Assembly (NCBI GenBank): GCA_005281725.1
Contig: SSBO01000001.1
Span: 3,394,399-3,458,398, forward strand
DNA: 64,000 nt
Direction of reading: 5' to 3'
Source of the DNA: Wuchereria bancrofti
Lineage: Eukaryota; Nematoda; Chromadorea; Rhabditida; Onchocercidae
A program made the translations under genes and the position numbers. This document shows, piece by piece, positions 27,136 to 43,675 of the stretch; within the stretch, counting starts at the first letter, position 1, and every line of letters starts with the position of its first letter. The notes under the pieces were generated by a model. It saw nothing but the letters and a program-made list of their open reading frames with translations. It was not told where the DNA came from and did no database searches.

Positions 27136-28296
27136 CTGAAATTTCGAAGAAGATAATAGATTATTGTATAATTAAACGATAAGTTAGCCTTTTTTTTTGT
27201 TGACTCCCAGAAGAAGTTTACCATGCAGGATTATTTCAAAGGGTGTCATTTCTAGAGAAAATGGAAGTGAGAAGATGAAGAATGAAATGAAGGACCCACT
27301 AAAATATAGATCAAAGAGATTATCGTTATCATTATCACTCATGTGAACAATTACGAATGAAAATTTCTTAACGCTTACGCTAAATTCGTAAGCTTATAAA
27401 ATTACCAGTTGCTGCCTTCTCAAAACTTGCTTTAAGCTTCCACACCTTACACTATTACTAACCGTTTTCACTCGTTCGTCACAATAACAAGTTGAACACA
27501 TACTGCCGAAAACTCACTGAATGTCCTTTTCACTTCATGTTGGACAGTTTTAGGAAAATGTTTTTATTTCGTTCGCACTTCTTTCTGTATATTCTAAGCA
27601 GCTCGAGATAGAACTGTTTACTTACTTAGAAAAATAAATGAAATGTTGAAAAATAAATTAATTGGAAGTGATAAAACAAAGTTGAGATTATTCCTGAAAA
27701 CAAGAATATAGGTTCAAAGAAGTTTCTTTCTGCGCTGAGGTCTCAAAAGTTTTCCATTTTTCAATACAAACACCGGGTTCTGGAGTTGTCCCGTTGTAAA
27801 GAAATCAAAAAATGATGGATTTATTGTTTCAGACTTTTTATGTCAATAACTACATCAATTAGATATGAAAAGATATAATTTAGAATATGACGGTTTTTTT
27901 AAAGAATGACTTGCGACAATACTCATATTTCAACAGTTTATCACTTCTTGCTTGCTGCCAGCAACTGATTAGGTGATAATCAATATATAAGTAGATTGGG
28001 ATTGATTGTCTTTAGAACACAGAAACTTACCCTGAGATTTGATATTACTTCATTAGAATCCAATGACTCATTTTAGATATTTGCATGGAAATATTTTAAA
28101 TATGGAGTTTGAGGACCGTGTCACATAATCAAACCACAAGTGAATAGGAGACATGTACAAATTTATACTGAACTGATTAATATTTCAGTTACAAAATAAA
28201 GGAAAGGAAGAGGAATTATATCTACTGATTAACTACATATTGCAAAGGATGTGTCAATAAACGATCCAAATGAGATGGCAAGGAGAACCAGACTAC

Positions 28297-28362
28297 CCCT
28301 TTTATTTGTAGGTACTGCTCGAAAGATTGGTAGATCTGAGCCTGCGTAAAATTCTGATCTTT
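28297..28362 (-). CDS. Isolated exon candidate, possibly N-terminal part of tmem-132
   Basis: Strong acceptor (GTCTTTTCTAG) and donor (AGGG|GTAGTC) bracket 66 bases, phase 1 to 1, coding RSEFYAGSDLPIFRAVPTNK. TMEM132 proteins carry a segment in the N-terminal region where Phe-rich residues precede a FRA motif, so LPIFRA may belong there. This is weak evidence. Confidence 0.3.
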
Positions 28363-28630
28363 CTAGAAAAGACATTCCCATTTTCCATTATACTATGAAT
28401 AAACTATGATTTTAAATGTTTTTTAATTTTGATTATGACCCTGGATAAACTTTGAACATGACTTTAAACAAACAAAGACTTGTTCTCGCTATTCCAAACT
28501 AAACATAAAAATTACTATGTAAAAGTACGAACCTGTAACAGTCGAACAATACTTCAGCAGTAAAAGCAGTGAATACGAAGTGCTAATAAGGAAGGATAAC
28601 GGTAGCATAACTTTCTTCTAGAAAGAACCG

Positions 28631-28816
28631 TCAAGTGTCCAGATTGCTCAGTAAGTCTTGCAAGGCCCAATCCAGTAAGTAGCTCTGAAATAGAGTGTAC
28701 ACTCTTCTCCAAAAAATCGATCTATACTCTGGCTTGCATGTAGCAACTAACATCTTCCGCTGTTGCGCAATCTGCATTTCTGGTATAATTTCGAAAAAGA
28801 TATTCAAAATAAAGTC
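28631..28816 (-). CDS. Candidate terminal exon of an unknown gene
   Basis: A CTCACAG acceptor is followed by 61 open codons and a TGA. The peptide begins DFILNIFFEIIPEM and ends LQDLLSNLDT. A second frame in the same stretch is also open for about 30 codons (GLYFEYLFRNYT...), so the frame is not settled. No family recognised. Confidence 0.3.
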   Translation of the reverse strand, partial: DFILNIFFEIIPEMQIAQQRKMLVATCKPEYRSIFWRRVYTLFQSYLLDWALQDLLSNLDT

Positions 28817-29876
28817 CTGTGAGTAAAATATATATCAATCAATGAATATGTATCAATGAATTTGTTTATCTTCCCATGGACATATTCATCGCGCTAACGT
28901 TTTCAAATTTAACGTTACGAATTGCGCCTTCTTCTGCATGCTTTTATTTCTTGAAATTTTCTTTAAAGGGCTTCCAAGGACAGATATTGATTTTGAAGCA
29001 TGAAAAGGAAGATTTGTTGCAGATCTTTGATTAGAGCAGAGATCTAATCATGAATAAGCCTCGTCACGAGGGCATTTCCAATCAAAAAAAATAAATCTTC
29101 AGTATGCAAATAACCTGTCAGCAAAGAGAAAGAAATGACTCTTCTGAACATCGACAAGAACGAAAAAATGGAGTTCTGGCATTCTAATAATTCATCCATT
29201 TTACGAAGCTGAATTTGGTGACATTTACAAAGATGAGATGAGCTGTATTCAGCTTTTTATATACAAATCTTGTTGCATATCTCAACTGGAAACTGAACAA
29301 CACGCAAAAAAAAAAAAAAAAAAAAAAAACCATTATGAACAGCTAAATGAAAAATGATTGATTATTCGATCCTCTCAAATGATTTCAATAATTACACTGT
29401 ATTCTCGTTGTTACTTTCTTTAATTAAAGTTGTAAGAATCCGCGGCAAACATTCCATTCTTTGCCAACTTTGACATCGCCAATGCAAATTTATAATTTCC
29501 AAAAGAAAATTCAAAATCAAAAGATCAAAATATTCTGGTTCACAACACAGAATTAAAACGTCTCAGTTCAAAAAATTTTTTGTTTGACAGGATGAGAAAT
29601 GATGTATCGTACAGAGGGACCACTTCAATGAATCCACCACGATAATGCAGAGAAATGGTCAAAAGAAAATGATTGTCACATGATATTAGACATCTCACAC
29701 TTGAGTCAATCCCACATCAGAGAAAGTTTAAACACGGTAAGGGAAAGCAGTTTCATGAATTTTCTTTAAAGTTGAACAGAAGACAGCTTAAACTCGGTCA
29801 TTCAAGCAACAACATATATATACACAAGACAGAAGCGCAAATGCAGTGCATCTATTTTCCAATTAACTATTTAACT

Positions 29877-30101
29877 TCAACAGTCCTCCCAACAGCAATA
29901 ATGTGAGGCTGCAAGATAACGATAAAAATATTCATCAAAGAAATTTTCCGCTGCACACATCCTCCCACCATCCATACTACTTTGATATTCAATGAATGAA
30001 ATAACATTGCCACAATAACTTCCTGTTGCTATTCCTGTACATTTCTTTCTCCAGCACTTTACCATTGGGTTGACTTCATAAAGCGGTTTTTTTCGCCATA
30101 A
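29877..30101 (-). CDS. Cys-rich exon candidate of an unknown gene
   Basis: A TTTTCGAG acceptor precedes a 74-codon frame beginning LWRKKPLYEVNPMVKC and containing eight Cys (KC, KKC, SYC, RMC, HYCC and others), ending in a stop at 29877. An internal donor before the end is possible. The cysteine spacing and the neighbouring exon (30379-30469) suggest a secreted Cys-rich protein. No family recognised. Confidence 0.33.
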   Translation of the reverse strand, partial: LWRKKPLYEVNPMVKCWRKKCTGIATGSYCGNVISFIEYQSSMDGGRMCAAENFFDEYFYRYLAASHYCCWEDC

Positions 30102-30378
30102 CTCGAAAATTTGGAGGACAAAATTACACAGAATTTTCACATTTTAACAGTAAAAAACTTGATCATTCAAATTTACATTTAACCATAATGAGAAATGGAA
30201 AACAAACAACGAAGGAAAAGATACGAATATTTTGGAAATTTAATGATGCAATGGCTATTGATTTAAATATATATACGTCAAAGTCGACTGCTGGGAAGTA
30301 AGTGACAACAGAGAAGCACTACATTAATAAATGCAATAAATTTAATGAAACAAAGAAATAACCGAGCTGCACGCTTAC

Positions 30379-30469
30379 AATGAGTTATTGTTCCAACTGA
30401 ATTGCAACTGAATTTGGAATAACTATGCCCAGCTCCTATTAGCCAACCAGTAATGTTGAGAAAAACGCA
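30379..30469 (-). CDS. Exon candidate of the same unknown Cys-rich gene
   Basis: A TTGATTGCAG acceptor and a CATT|GTAAGC donor bracket 91 bases coding CVFLNITGWLIGAGHSYSKF and a further 10 residues with two more Cys. The donor is phase 1 while the next candidate exon opens in phase 0, so at least one junction or an intermediate exon is missing. Confidence 0.3.
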
Positions 30470-31182
30470 CTGCAATCAAAAAACTCTTGGGAAAGACTGA
30501 CAAATCAGAAGGATAACATCCTGGAAAAATTCGTCAGTGCCACGAATTTATTTCGCCCTACTCATTAAAAAAAACTTGAACCTCTTTCCCTTATTTCTGT
30601 TTGAAGCCAAATCTTTCGAATGATGGAAAAAATTGTAATTTCTTGTGAAAAAAACTTATATAAAGAAAAAGACTTATATTATAAAAAAACCCTATTAATT
30701 AGTTAACAACAGCATACACGAATAAACATGTGTACAAATATATCTATACACACGCACCTCAAGAAAAAAACTGCAACAAGTTCAACGACTGTCACACTGA
30801 ATGCTCTCATTTAGAAGTCCAAAAGATAGCAAAAAGCTGATACACTACATGAAACTGAACCAGAAATAAGCCTCAAGAGCGAATAGTGCAGTTTCACATC
30901 ATCGATTTAAGCTATCTTAGATCTCATATGTTTACTCCATCCATTTTTTCTTGGTAGTAATCTCCATTACAACCAAGAAGAAAAAACCTAACTATAAGGA
31001 TGTCAGAGGATCGACGTTCTGTTTCTGGTCAACCCAATCTCTTTCTGCGGTAGAAGAAACAGCAAAATTCATCTCTTTACCAATCCCACTCTTAGTTTCA
31101 TTTTTTTTTTTTAGTTTTAACGTCCACTGCACTGCTCGTCACTCACTCAGAGTATTTGATGTTCGAAAACAAACAAAAAAGC

Positions 31183-32188
31183 CTACAAAGAAAGAGCATT
31201 AGTCCAAAGACCAGGCAAAGCTTTGCGGATGGACAGAATACACTGATCGTTCTTCAGCTTATAATCGACACTTAATATTTTACTTGGGCATTTTCGCATC
31301 TCAAAAAATCGTTTTTCCAAAACTTTTTTCATTGGCGGCTTTGTCTTCTTATTTAATTTGAACACCTCCAACAATACACTGAAACCTCTGTAAAAAAGGG
31401 AAAGTTAAAAAATTTATTCTCAGCATATCCGAAACAAAAAATCAAATGTTCTAAAAACCTATCAGCTAAAAACCAACTTCCAATGCTCTTAAAAAATGAC
31501 TGCTGGAAAAGCTGTGGAGATGTATCCAGTCATCACTGTCTCCTGCAATTGCTACCTTTCACAGTTACACAATAGGGATCTCTCACAGCAATTTCCATAC
31601 TTTTTCAGTGTCTCATATACTATGTTAAAATTTTAATTAGGCTTCTGATCCTCACGTTCAAAGTTTTAGGACTCCGATGACTTTTACATCGTCCTTTCCA
31701 GCATATGTTTCTGCAATAACCTCTAATAAAGAGTCCTAAAATGGTGTCATTTATTTACTTTTTTTAATAGATTGCAATTCCTAAATTTGAATAGTCACAA
31801 ATACCTTACTCTTCGTTGTATTTAAGGTGCACATCTGTATTTGCAGCGCGAATCATCGTTTTCTCTTTGATTCCCATTACTACTAAATGTATTTTCAGGA
31901 CAGTCATGCTATCGTCATATTTCACTGAAGGCATGGAAAATATTTAATAAAAAAAGCAAATACCAAATTTAATCAGAAGTTCCTCAGAAAAACAAATATT
32001 AGTATTTTCATATCTGAATAAGTGCAGTTTTTCGTGGTTACCGTTCGATTAACATTTAGAATTTCAGTTCCAAGAGGAACGTAGACAGACACTAAGTACC
32101 GTCAAAAAATTAAAATTTTAACCAAAAGAACACACAAACCTCCAACAGGTCCAGGTAAAGACTTGACATCTTCGCTCCAAGTAAACAT
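31183..32188 (-). CDS. Small CS-domain-like protein (122 aa)
   Basis: Three exons: 32188-32140, 31924-31810, 31387-31183; phases 1 and 2 match at the junctions. An acceptor (CTATCAG) ends six bases before the ATG. The protein opens MFTWSEDVKSL, has alternating hydrophobic strands (TVLKIHLVVMGIKEK, FSVLLEVF), and closes with CILSIRKALPGLWTNAL. The closing 'hydrophobic strand, Lys, Pro, Trp, Leu' pattern resembles the end of CS (p23/Hsp20-fold) co-chaperone domains. The assignment is by pattern only. A 26-codon frame with its own acceptor and stop lies in intron 2 (31735-31658) and does not fit the phase. Confidence 0.6.
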
Positions 32189-33900
32189 GATTTGCTGATA
32201 GTTATATCAAAAACCGCAAATTATTGGAAGAAACAACAATGAAAACGCATTTCTAGAGAACTGTGCAAATCCACTTCAGTGAATCGTTTGTTTATGCTCG
32301 ACTTTCATTTTAATTCTTCAATAAACTACTGAAGGTATTCGACAAATAACAAACATATCTCTCTATAAAAACGACAACCTCATTAGAAATTTAATAGATG
32401 AGTCGAATAAGTTGCCGTTTCAAACATACAAGGACTAAAGAAACCGTCACCATGTGAAGTAATTTTGTACCATAATGAACATTTAGCACAAATTTTCTGA
32501 CATTAGCTTTCACTTAATTCCTCTGTAAATTGTAGTTATCCCTTTTTCAACAATTTTAAGCAAAGCTAATTAAATTTTGGGCTAAGTTTGAGTATAACGT
32601 AATTTAAAAATTTTGCACTGCACAAAATCGTGCACATACGAAGTTCCAGAACTATTTACCTTATTGACAAAGCGCACATATCACTATTACATAAAGTAAA
32701 TGAGGGCACAAAAGGGATATGTAAAACGAAACTTTCTGATCCATTTTGGGATGGGTGAAAAATAATGTTTAGCGCAAATGAGGATAAAAGAGGTTTCATA
32801 TAGTCCTTTCAAGATGATGGAAAGAATATAAGGCATGGACGGTTGCATAATTTGGAACTTTCCAAATATAGTCAAAAAAGATACCGGCACAAGAAAATAA
32901 TTTCAGTATAGGAGGAAGCAGATCTGAATAATAAAAGAATAATTTGATTTAATACGTATGAAAGAATATGTTTCGTCTAACATGTCTCGACAATAAGCTC
33001 TTTACAAAAATTTTAAAGTTAATTTAAAGTTAAAAACCACTGTTTTATTTGGCATTTGAAACTACCTCATCCTGTCTAACAGCTTTCCTTTTATTTAGAG
33101 GACAGAGCAGTTTAAAAAAAAAAGGAAACTGAAAACGAAACCTTACCTGTTTCAGCCATATTTTTTTGATCGAAAATGATACAGTTACACACAATACAGA
33201 AGGAGAAAAAGTTTCAATATCCCCTATCGAGGAATATTGCAAAAATGAAGAAGTGAGAAAATTACTTTTAGTAAAGAATGTTTGCCAGCGAAAGAAAACA
33301 CTGAAATATATAAAGGAGAGAGGATAAGATGAGAAATATTAACTCCTGAATAGATTAACGGTAAGTTCAGGAAGTTTGAACAATGACATCTAGAATATTT
33401 TTTGGAAGCAGTGCAGAATACTTGACAGCAACAGTTTTCATTTCCGGAAGTATCTGACGTAAACACTGCACACGCTAATAGCTGAAAAGGAGTAATCGAT
33501 AATGGACGTGAAATAACGTGAAGTTAATTTAGCCGCTTTCTACGCTATTGTCGATTACATATCAATCACATCCGAGCAGACTCAATCGCATTCTACCAGA
33601 TTACTATCACGGATAAACAGAAGGTAACAGGAGAAAGGGGTTCCAAGGTCACAAAACACACCTCCGGAAACACAAGGTACCACACTACCTCACTTGCTCC
33701 CTCTCCTCAATATCCACTATCTCAAGGGAGAAAGACTGAAGCAGACACTGACGGGCTGTCACACGGCCCGTTTTATCTTGTCTCGTCTGTCAAGTAATTG
33801 GGATTCATTCTATAAGAAGTTAGAGAAGAGGAAAGGGAGGGGGTCATACTAGCCTCAAGGTCTCATCAAATGTTGTAAAACAGGCATGTTACATTTGCAG
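32189..33900. other. Divergent intergenic region
   Basis: About 1.7 kb between head-to-head genes (CS-like, minus; DHX15, plus). No exon recognised. The small minus-strand frames at 32687-32890, 33045-33242 and 33224-33466 lack splice context. GC content rises around 33600-33830 just upstream of the helicase, consistent with its promoter. Confidence 0.5.
33890..33900 (+). promoter_or_regulatory. Probable spliced-leader acceptor of the DHX15 gene
   Basis: ACATTTGCAG ends at the base directly before the ATG at 33901, leaving no room for an ordinary 5' UTR. That is expected if a spliced leader supplies the 5' end. Confidence 0.7.
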
Positions 33901-38829
<4,929 letters not shown>

Positions 38830-41800
38830 TTCCGCTATTGATACTCGTTTTAACCATTTAATTTTCCCGGAACTCTTAATTTTTGAAAAAATTTAACAAG
38901 ATTTGAGATATATTTCTATTAGCTGACCATAGTATATTCTTGCTTTTCTTTTTGTCCCTCACTTAATATTTATCCAAAGAAATCCTACGTAAAGTGGGCA
39001 TTCTGAAGTGATACTTTGTTTATATCGGAGGGTAGTATAACTGTTCGTATTGATATTTTTTGGGTATAAGTCTTGATAACTAATTTGTCAATCATGTTTT
39101 TTCCATATTACTTTTGTTCATTTTCTTATTTGATCTGTTGTTTGTATTGTATAGTTTTAATGTAGGCTCGCTCTATTTTTTCATGTTTACAAGTTTTGTT
39201 TTTGCTGTCGAAAATTTGTTGCTTTATTCAGTTGTTCCCAGAATTTGTCATATCCAGCTGGCATATTTTGTTTCCAGCTGAATAAATATTATCTTAGTAT
39301 TCATTTTTCTGTATGATTCGCTAGAAAATGTTAATTGCCATTTGATAAAGAATGGCTTATTTGTATAACAAAGATCTAAACCACATCTTATATCTTACTA
39401 TGGTAGTGTAATTTTTTAAATACAACGTAAACCGCAACTGGGAAAGATCGTAGATGATGACGACAGGTCCTTCACTCATATTTATTCACACATTCTCCGA
39501 AGTCATACGTGTTATTCTCATTGTTCTGAGAAACCGATTAATAATTTAAATTGACAAAGTGCTGATTTTGTGAGTTTCAACCTTCTAGCTCTGGTATTCA
39601 TGATTTTATAAATTTGTTGTAATAAAAATTCAAGATGGTGTGTTGTTGAATTAAATAAGAAATCTTGCAGAGAAATCGATCAAACATTTTGTAACCAATA
39701 TTTGAGGTGATCTTCCCATATATCATCCTGTCGGAGTAGTGGTATGAATTATGCATGAAACCGATTCGAATTGATTCATGCTGTTTAGGCTCTAAATCGT
39801 TTACTGATTTTGTAGTTCAATGTAAGCTACTCAAATCATATAATATAAATAGAGGACATTGAATTTAAAACAGTTACTCAAATTTAAATCATTTCGGGAG
39901 AATTTCTCTGTATTGAGGGTTTGCATGAGATCATTGGTCTAGTTTACTGAAATACAACGATTTTTACAAAAATTTTATACAAATGGCCAACGTCATTATT
40001 GAAGGAAAATATCAGAAGGCTCTTGGTCCATCAATGAATCCAAATACACTTTGTTATCTTTCCTATTAACTTCGAACTTCACATCGTGTTCAAGAACTGT
40101 TTTATGTTGACGAGATCGGGAACTACTATCATCTTATTTCAATAACTGTTTCTTCAACCATTCTTTACTGCTTACTTGGCTTACAAAGTGTTTTCGGATA
40201 CCCATTAGCATGAAACAAATAAATTAAATAAGCTGAGTTAGCTACTGAATGACTTTTCAAAGCATAAATTGACAAAAAAACACATTTATGCATTACGACC
40301 GAGCATCAAATAATAACATGAAAGTGAATCAAAGCACGATTAAAACATGTTAGGCTTGAAATAGGTAAAAAGGTGGCGAGAAGTTGAGGAATGCATCTGA
40401 AGGATCTGACGGGTCGACACTTAATGTCTTATAATTAGAAGATTACTGAAGATTTCGCATTGAAAATGACATCCAATTTAATTATTGCACTAATCGTTGT
40501 TTAGCCATTTTTCGTTCTTTGTTTGCTTAGCAATTTTTTGTTCTTTGTTTTATTACTTTGTTTAACAGTTTGAAAAAAATGCAGAACAGCAGTTAAAGAG
40601 TGTATCCGAATAATCAGTGCCAGCTGTTTTGTGTGGGTGTGGGACTTTAAAAGCTTCGTGAAATTGGAACCCAGTTTCCGAAGATGTCTTTATTTCATGC
40701 AATTCAGTTACAGTATTCACTTAAGTATGTCTGGTCATCTCGAGTGCTTTTACATTCTAGTCTAGCAGGCAAGGAATGATAATAGGACAAGATGATGGAT
40801 TGAAAATAGATAGGAACTGAATGGAAGAAGCAACAAAAAAAGACGTGATAATCATTCCGATATCGTCATGTGCCATTTCTACTCATTATATTAACGGTAT
40901 ATGATGAGAAATATGAACAAGTAATAACTGATAAGCAGAGTGGCATATGTTGACTATTCTTATATAGTCTTTCATCGCAACCAAGCAAATATAAAAATAT
41001 GCATTTACTCATAAGCGAGAAAAAACAAGTACTTCAGCTTGTCCTGATTTGCCTCATGGGAATGAGTTTCGATGTAATTTGGAACTCTGGGCAGTGTATG
41101 AAAAGTTTCCTGTCAATTTCAGTAAGAGAGCAATATGAACTGTTGTCCTAGACCATAAGCTACACCTGTTTTGGCGCTACTGGTGTATTCGTCTCTTACC
41201 CTTTTGCGCCGGGACAAACGATGTCCAAGTGATATATGGGAGCCATAGTTCTCCTCCTAATGCTATAATGATAGAAGTTATTACACACACTGACACTGTT
41301 TAACGGAGCTTTTCATTACAGTATCGGATTAGGCATCACTTTCAGTGTAAAACTTTAGATCCAGAATAGATGCATTTACTATGAAAGATGAAGATCTCGA
41401 GAATTTTCCGCCTCTCAGCAATTCTCATTCAAGCACAGTCCGCACTAATGCTGTTTGTCAAGACCTTTGGTCAGTTTCACTTCATCACGTCATTCTTGTT
41501 CATATCATCGATTATTTGCACTTATGCACCATTTTAAATTCTTTTTAATTGTAAATTTGTGTTGGGTAATGTCGGAGATTTTCTTAGTAGTTTGTGTTCT
41601 TGTTATTCTCGTAACTCCATAATGTTAGCAATAGCTTTGCTGTTTTTTGTCTCATATCGCACAGTATCGCGTTTATACAATAATACAGGAAAGAAATGAA
41701 CAAAGTGAATATTAAATTATATCAACAATCCACAAATGTTCGCAAAACTGTCGTACTTTGCTGTTGCTGCATCACCGTTTATTGAAAATGAATTGAGTAT

Positions 41801-43675
41801 GAGTGAGTGATGAGATGAACTGGATCGAAGCTTGAAATATCCAAAAACTGAGCCAAGCCAATGATTTTAACTCCTTGTTGGCTTATACAAAGCGCATAAT
41901 TACAGTGAGTAAAGAGTTGTCACTCTGCGATGACCTTTGACCTTTATATAGTGATAGTTGATTTATGACATTAAGATTGGCAGCAATTTACAACATATTA
42001 AGCAACGCACATATTCTTTGTTAACAGATTGTAACATTTTAGACGCTGAAATACAACTGCAAGATAATCTTGGATAAATGATTTCTTACTTGTGATGTAA
42101 ATTTGAAACATTTTCATATTTATCTAAGGAATATTCAAAGACGATTTTTAGTCTACAAATTTCCATTTTAGAATTTAATACTAAATTATTTCGAGATTAT
42201 AAATTTATTTCTATTCTCCAACGTTATTATAAATAAAATAAATAAAGGGTAACAGACAAGTAAAATAAATGAAACTCCTCCACGTGACTCACATTTTTAT
42301 GTCAATACATTTAACTGTTTAAACTAAAATCCGATGATTCTCAATTAGAGTTTTTTGTTTTCTCACTGTTCGGTGATTCATACGAGGTCAAGAACGCGAT
42401 GTACTCAATCTATCCGTAGAATTCTATCACAAATAAATAAATGAAGTTGGATATCACATATAAAGTTGCTGTAACAGCACATTGGATTTACTGCTACTTC
42501 AATATTGTTCTGATATTGCATTTCATTTTTTACTGGTTAAATCTGATAAAGCAATAAAAAGACCATAAGAACCTTCCTGAACTTTGAAAGGAATTCCTGT
42601 ATTTGACAATAAAGTTATTATTTATTGATAATCGTTAAATTTGTAAATGCTAGGGGAGATTTCTGCTCACAGGTAAGTTTTACAAATTAAATGCAAAAAA
42701 TTGATTTTAAAGAGCTTTTAATGACAGACTTGGAATTAGTTGATGTTTTAAAATTAACTGTTTTAATTTTAGATTAAGTCAATGTTAAATTTGAATAACT
42801 CTTTCCTTTAATCATCGTTATAACTTTAGCTTTTTTGATAAAAGCAGAGAGAAAGAGTAGAATTAACTAAACTTATTACTTAATTTGTTGGTATCTTTGA
42901 AAATTGTTTTTTCTTCTGGTCTTCAGAAATATACTTTTAGAAATGAAATTTAACTTATTTCTCATTCGACGATATTTTGAAATGCAAGAAGTCTGATGAT
43001 ATTTAATTGATAACTGATGAATTCGAACTCTAAGCGCTATATTACACGGAATGACGACATAAGGAGGTGTTCCAAAAACTTCTACCCTTAGGGATGATGA
43101 TATGTGCTGTAGAATGGAAAACTGGGGAATTCTATATTACTTGCCAACTTGAAATTTGCAGTTAGCGTGAAAATTTCTTTCTGAAATCTTCTGCGTAAGC
43201 GAACTTATCAGTTTCCCTTCCTTGCTCTAATTACGTAGACTTTTGATGGTTTGCCCAGCATCATAGAACTATTCTTTACGTTTCTATGAATGACCAGTCC
43301 TCTTCATCGTAGAACCGTCCCTTCCGCATCTATGAATGACCGCTCCTCCTCATCTTGGCACTATCTCGTGCTCTTTGTTACAACATGCCAAATATAGTCA
43401 TATTCATTTCTGTTTCTCTGAATACTTGGTTTTCAATCATCAGATTATAGTAATTTTCGGGCTTTCTATTCGATGATTTTATTTAAGTTTCAAAATTATG
43501 CATAAATGGACGCCATAAACGTCATAAAACTACTTGCATTTCTCTATGTCTTCATTTTTCTACATTACATTTTAAATGAATTATAACATTTATAAAATTT
43601 CAATTTCAAGGAATAAAATGTTTTAGGGAAGGGCAATTTACACTTTATTAATTAAAACTCTACCATAGTAATCTA
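38830..43675. other. About 4.8 kb with no gene seen
   Basis: Longest gene-poor stretch in the window. Neither strand shows an open frame of coding character. It includes the 3' UTR of the helicase gene (to about 39.3 kb) and, near 43282-43345, two diverged copies of a TCTATGAATGACC-containing segment 47 bases apart. It could hold regulatory DNA, non-coding RNA or missed micro-exons. None can be shown. Confidence 0.5.

Larger units (their letters stand above)
25500..31182. other. Poorly resolved region with isolated minus-strand exon candidates
   Basis: About 5.7 kb that should contain the 5' exons of tmem-132 and perhaps one further minus-strand gene. A-runs of 20 bases (25944-25963) and 24 bases (29306-29329) are present. 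Five minus-strand pieces with acceptor/donor signals and coding-like frames are listed separately. The plus-strand 101-codon frame at 26652-26957 looks like chance. Confidence 0.4.
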
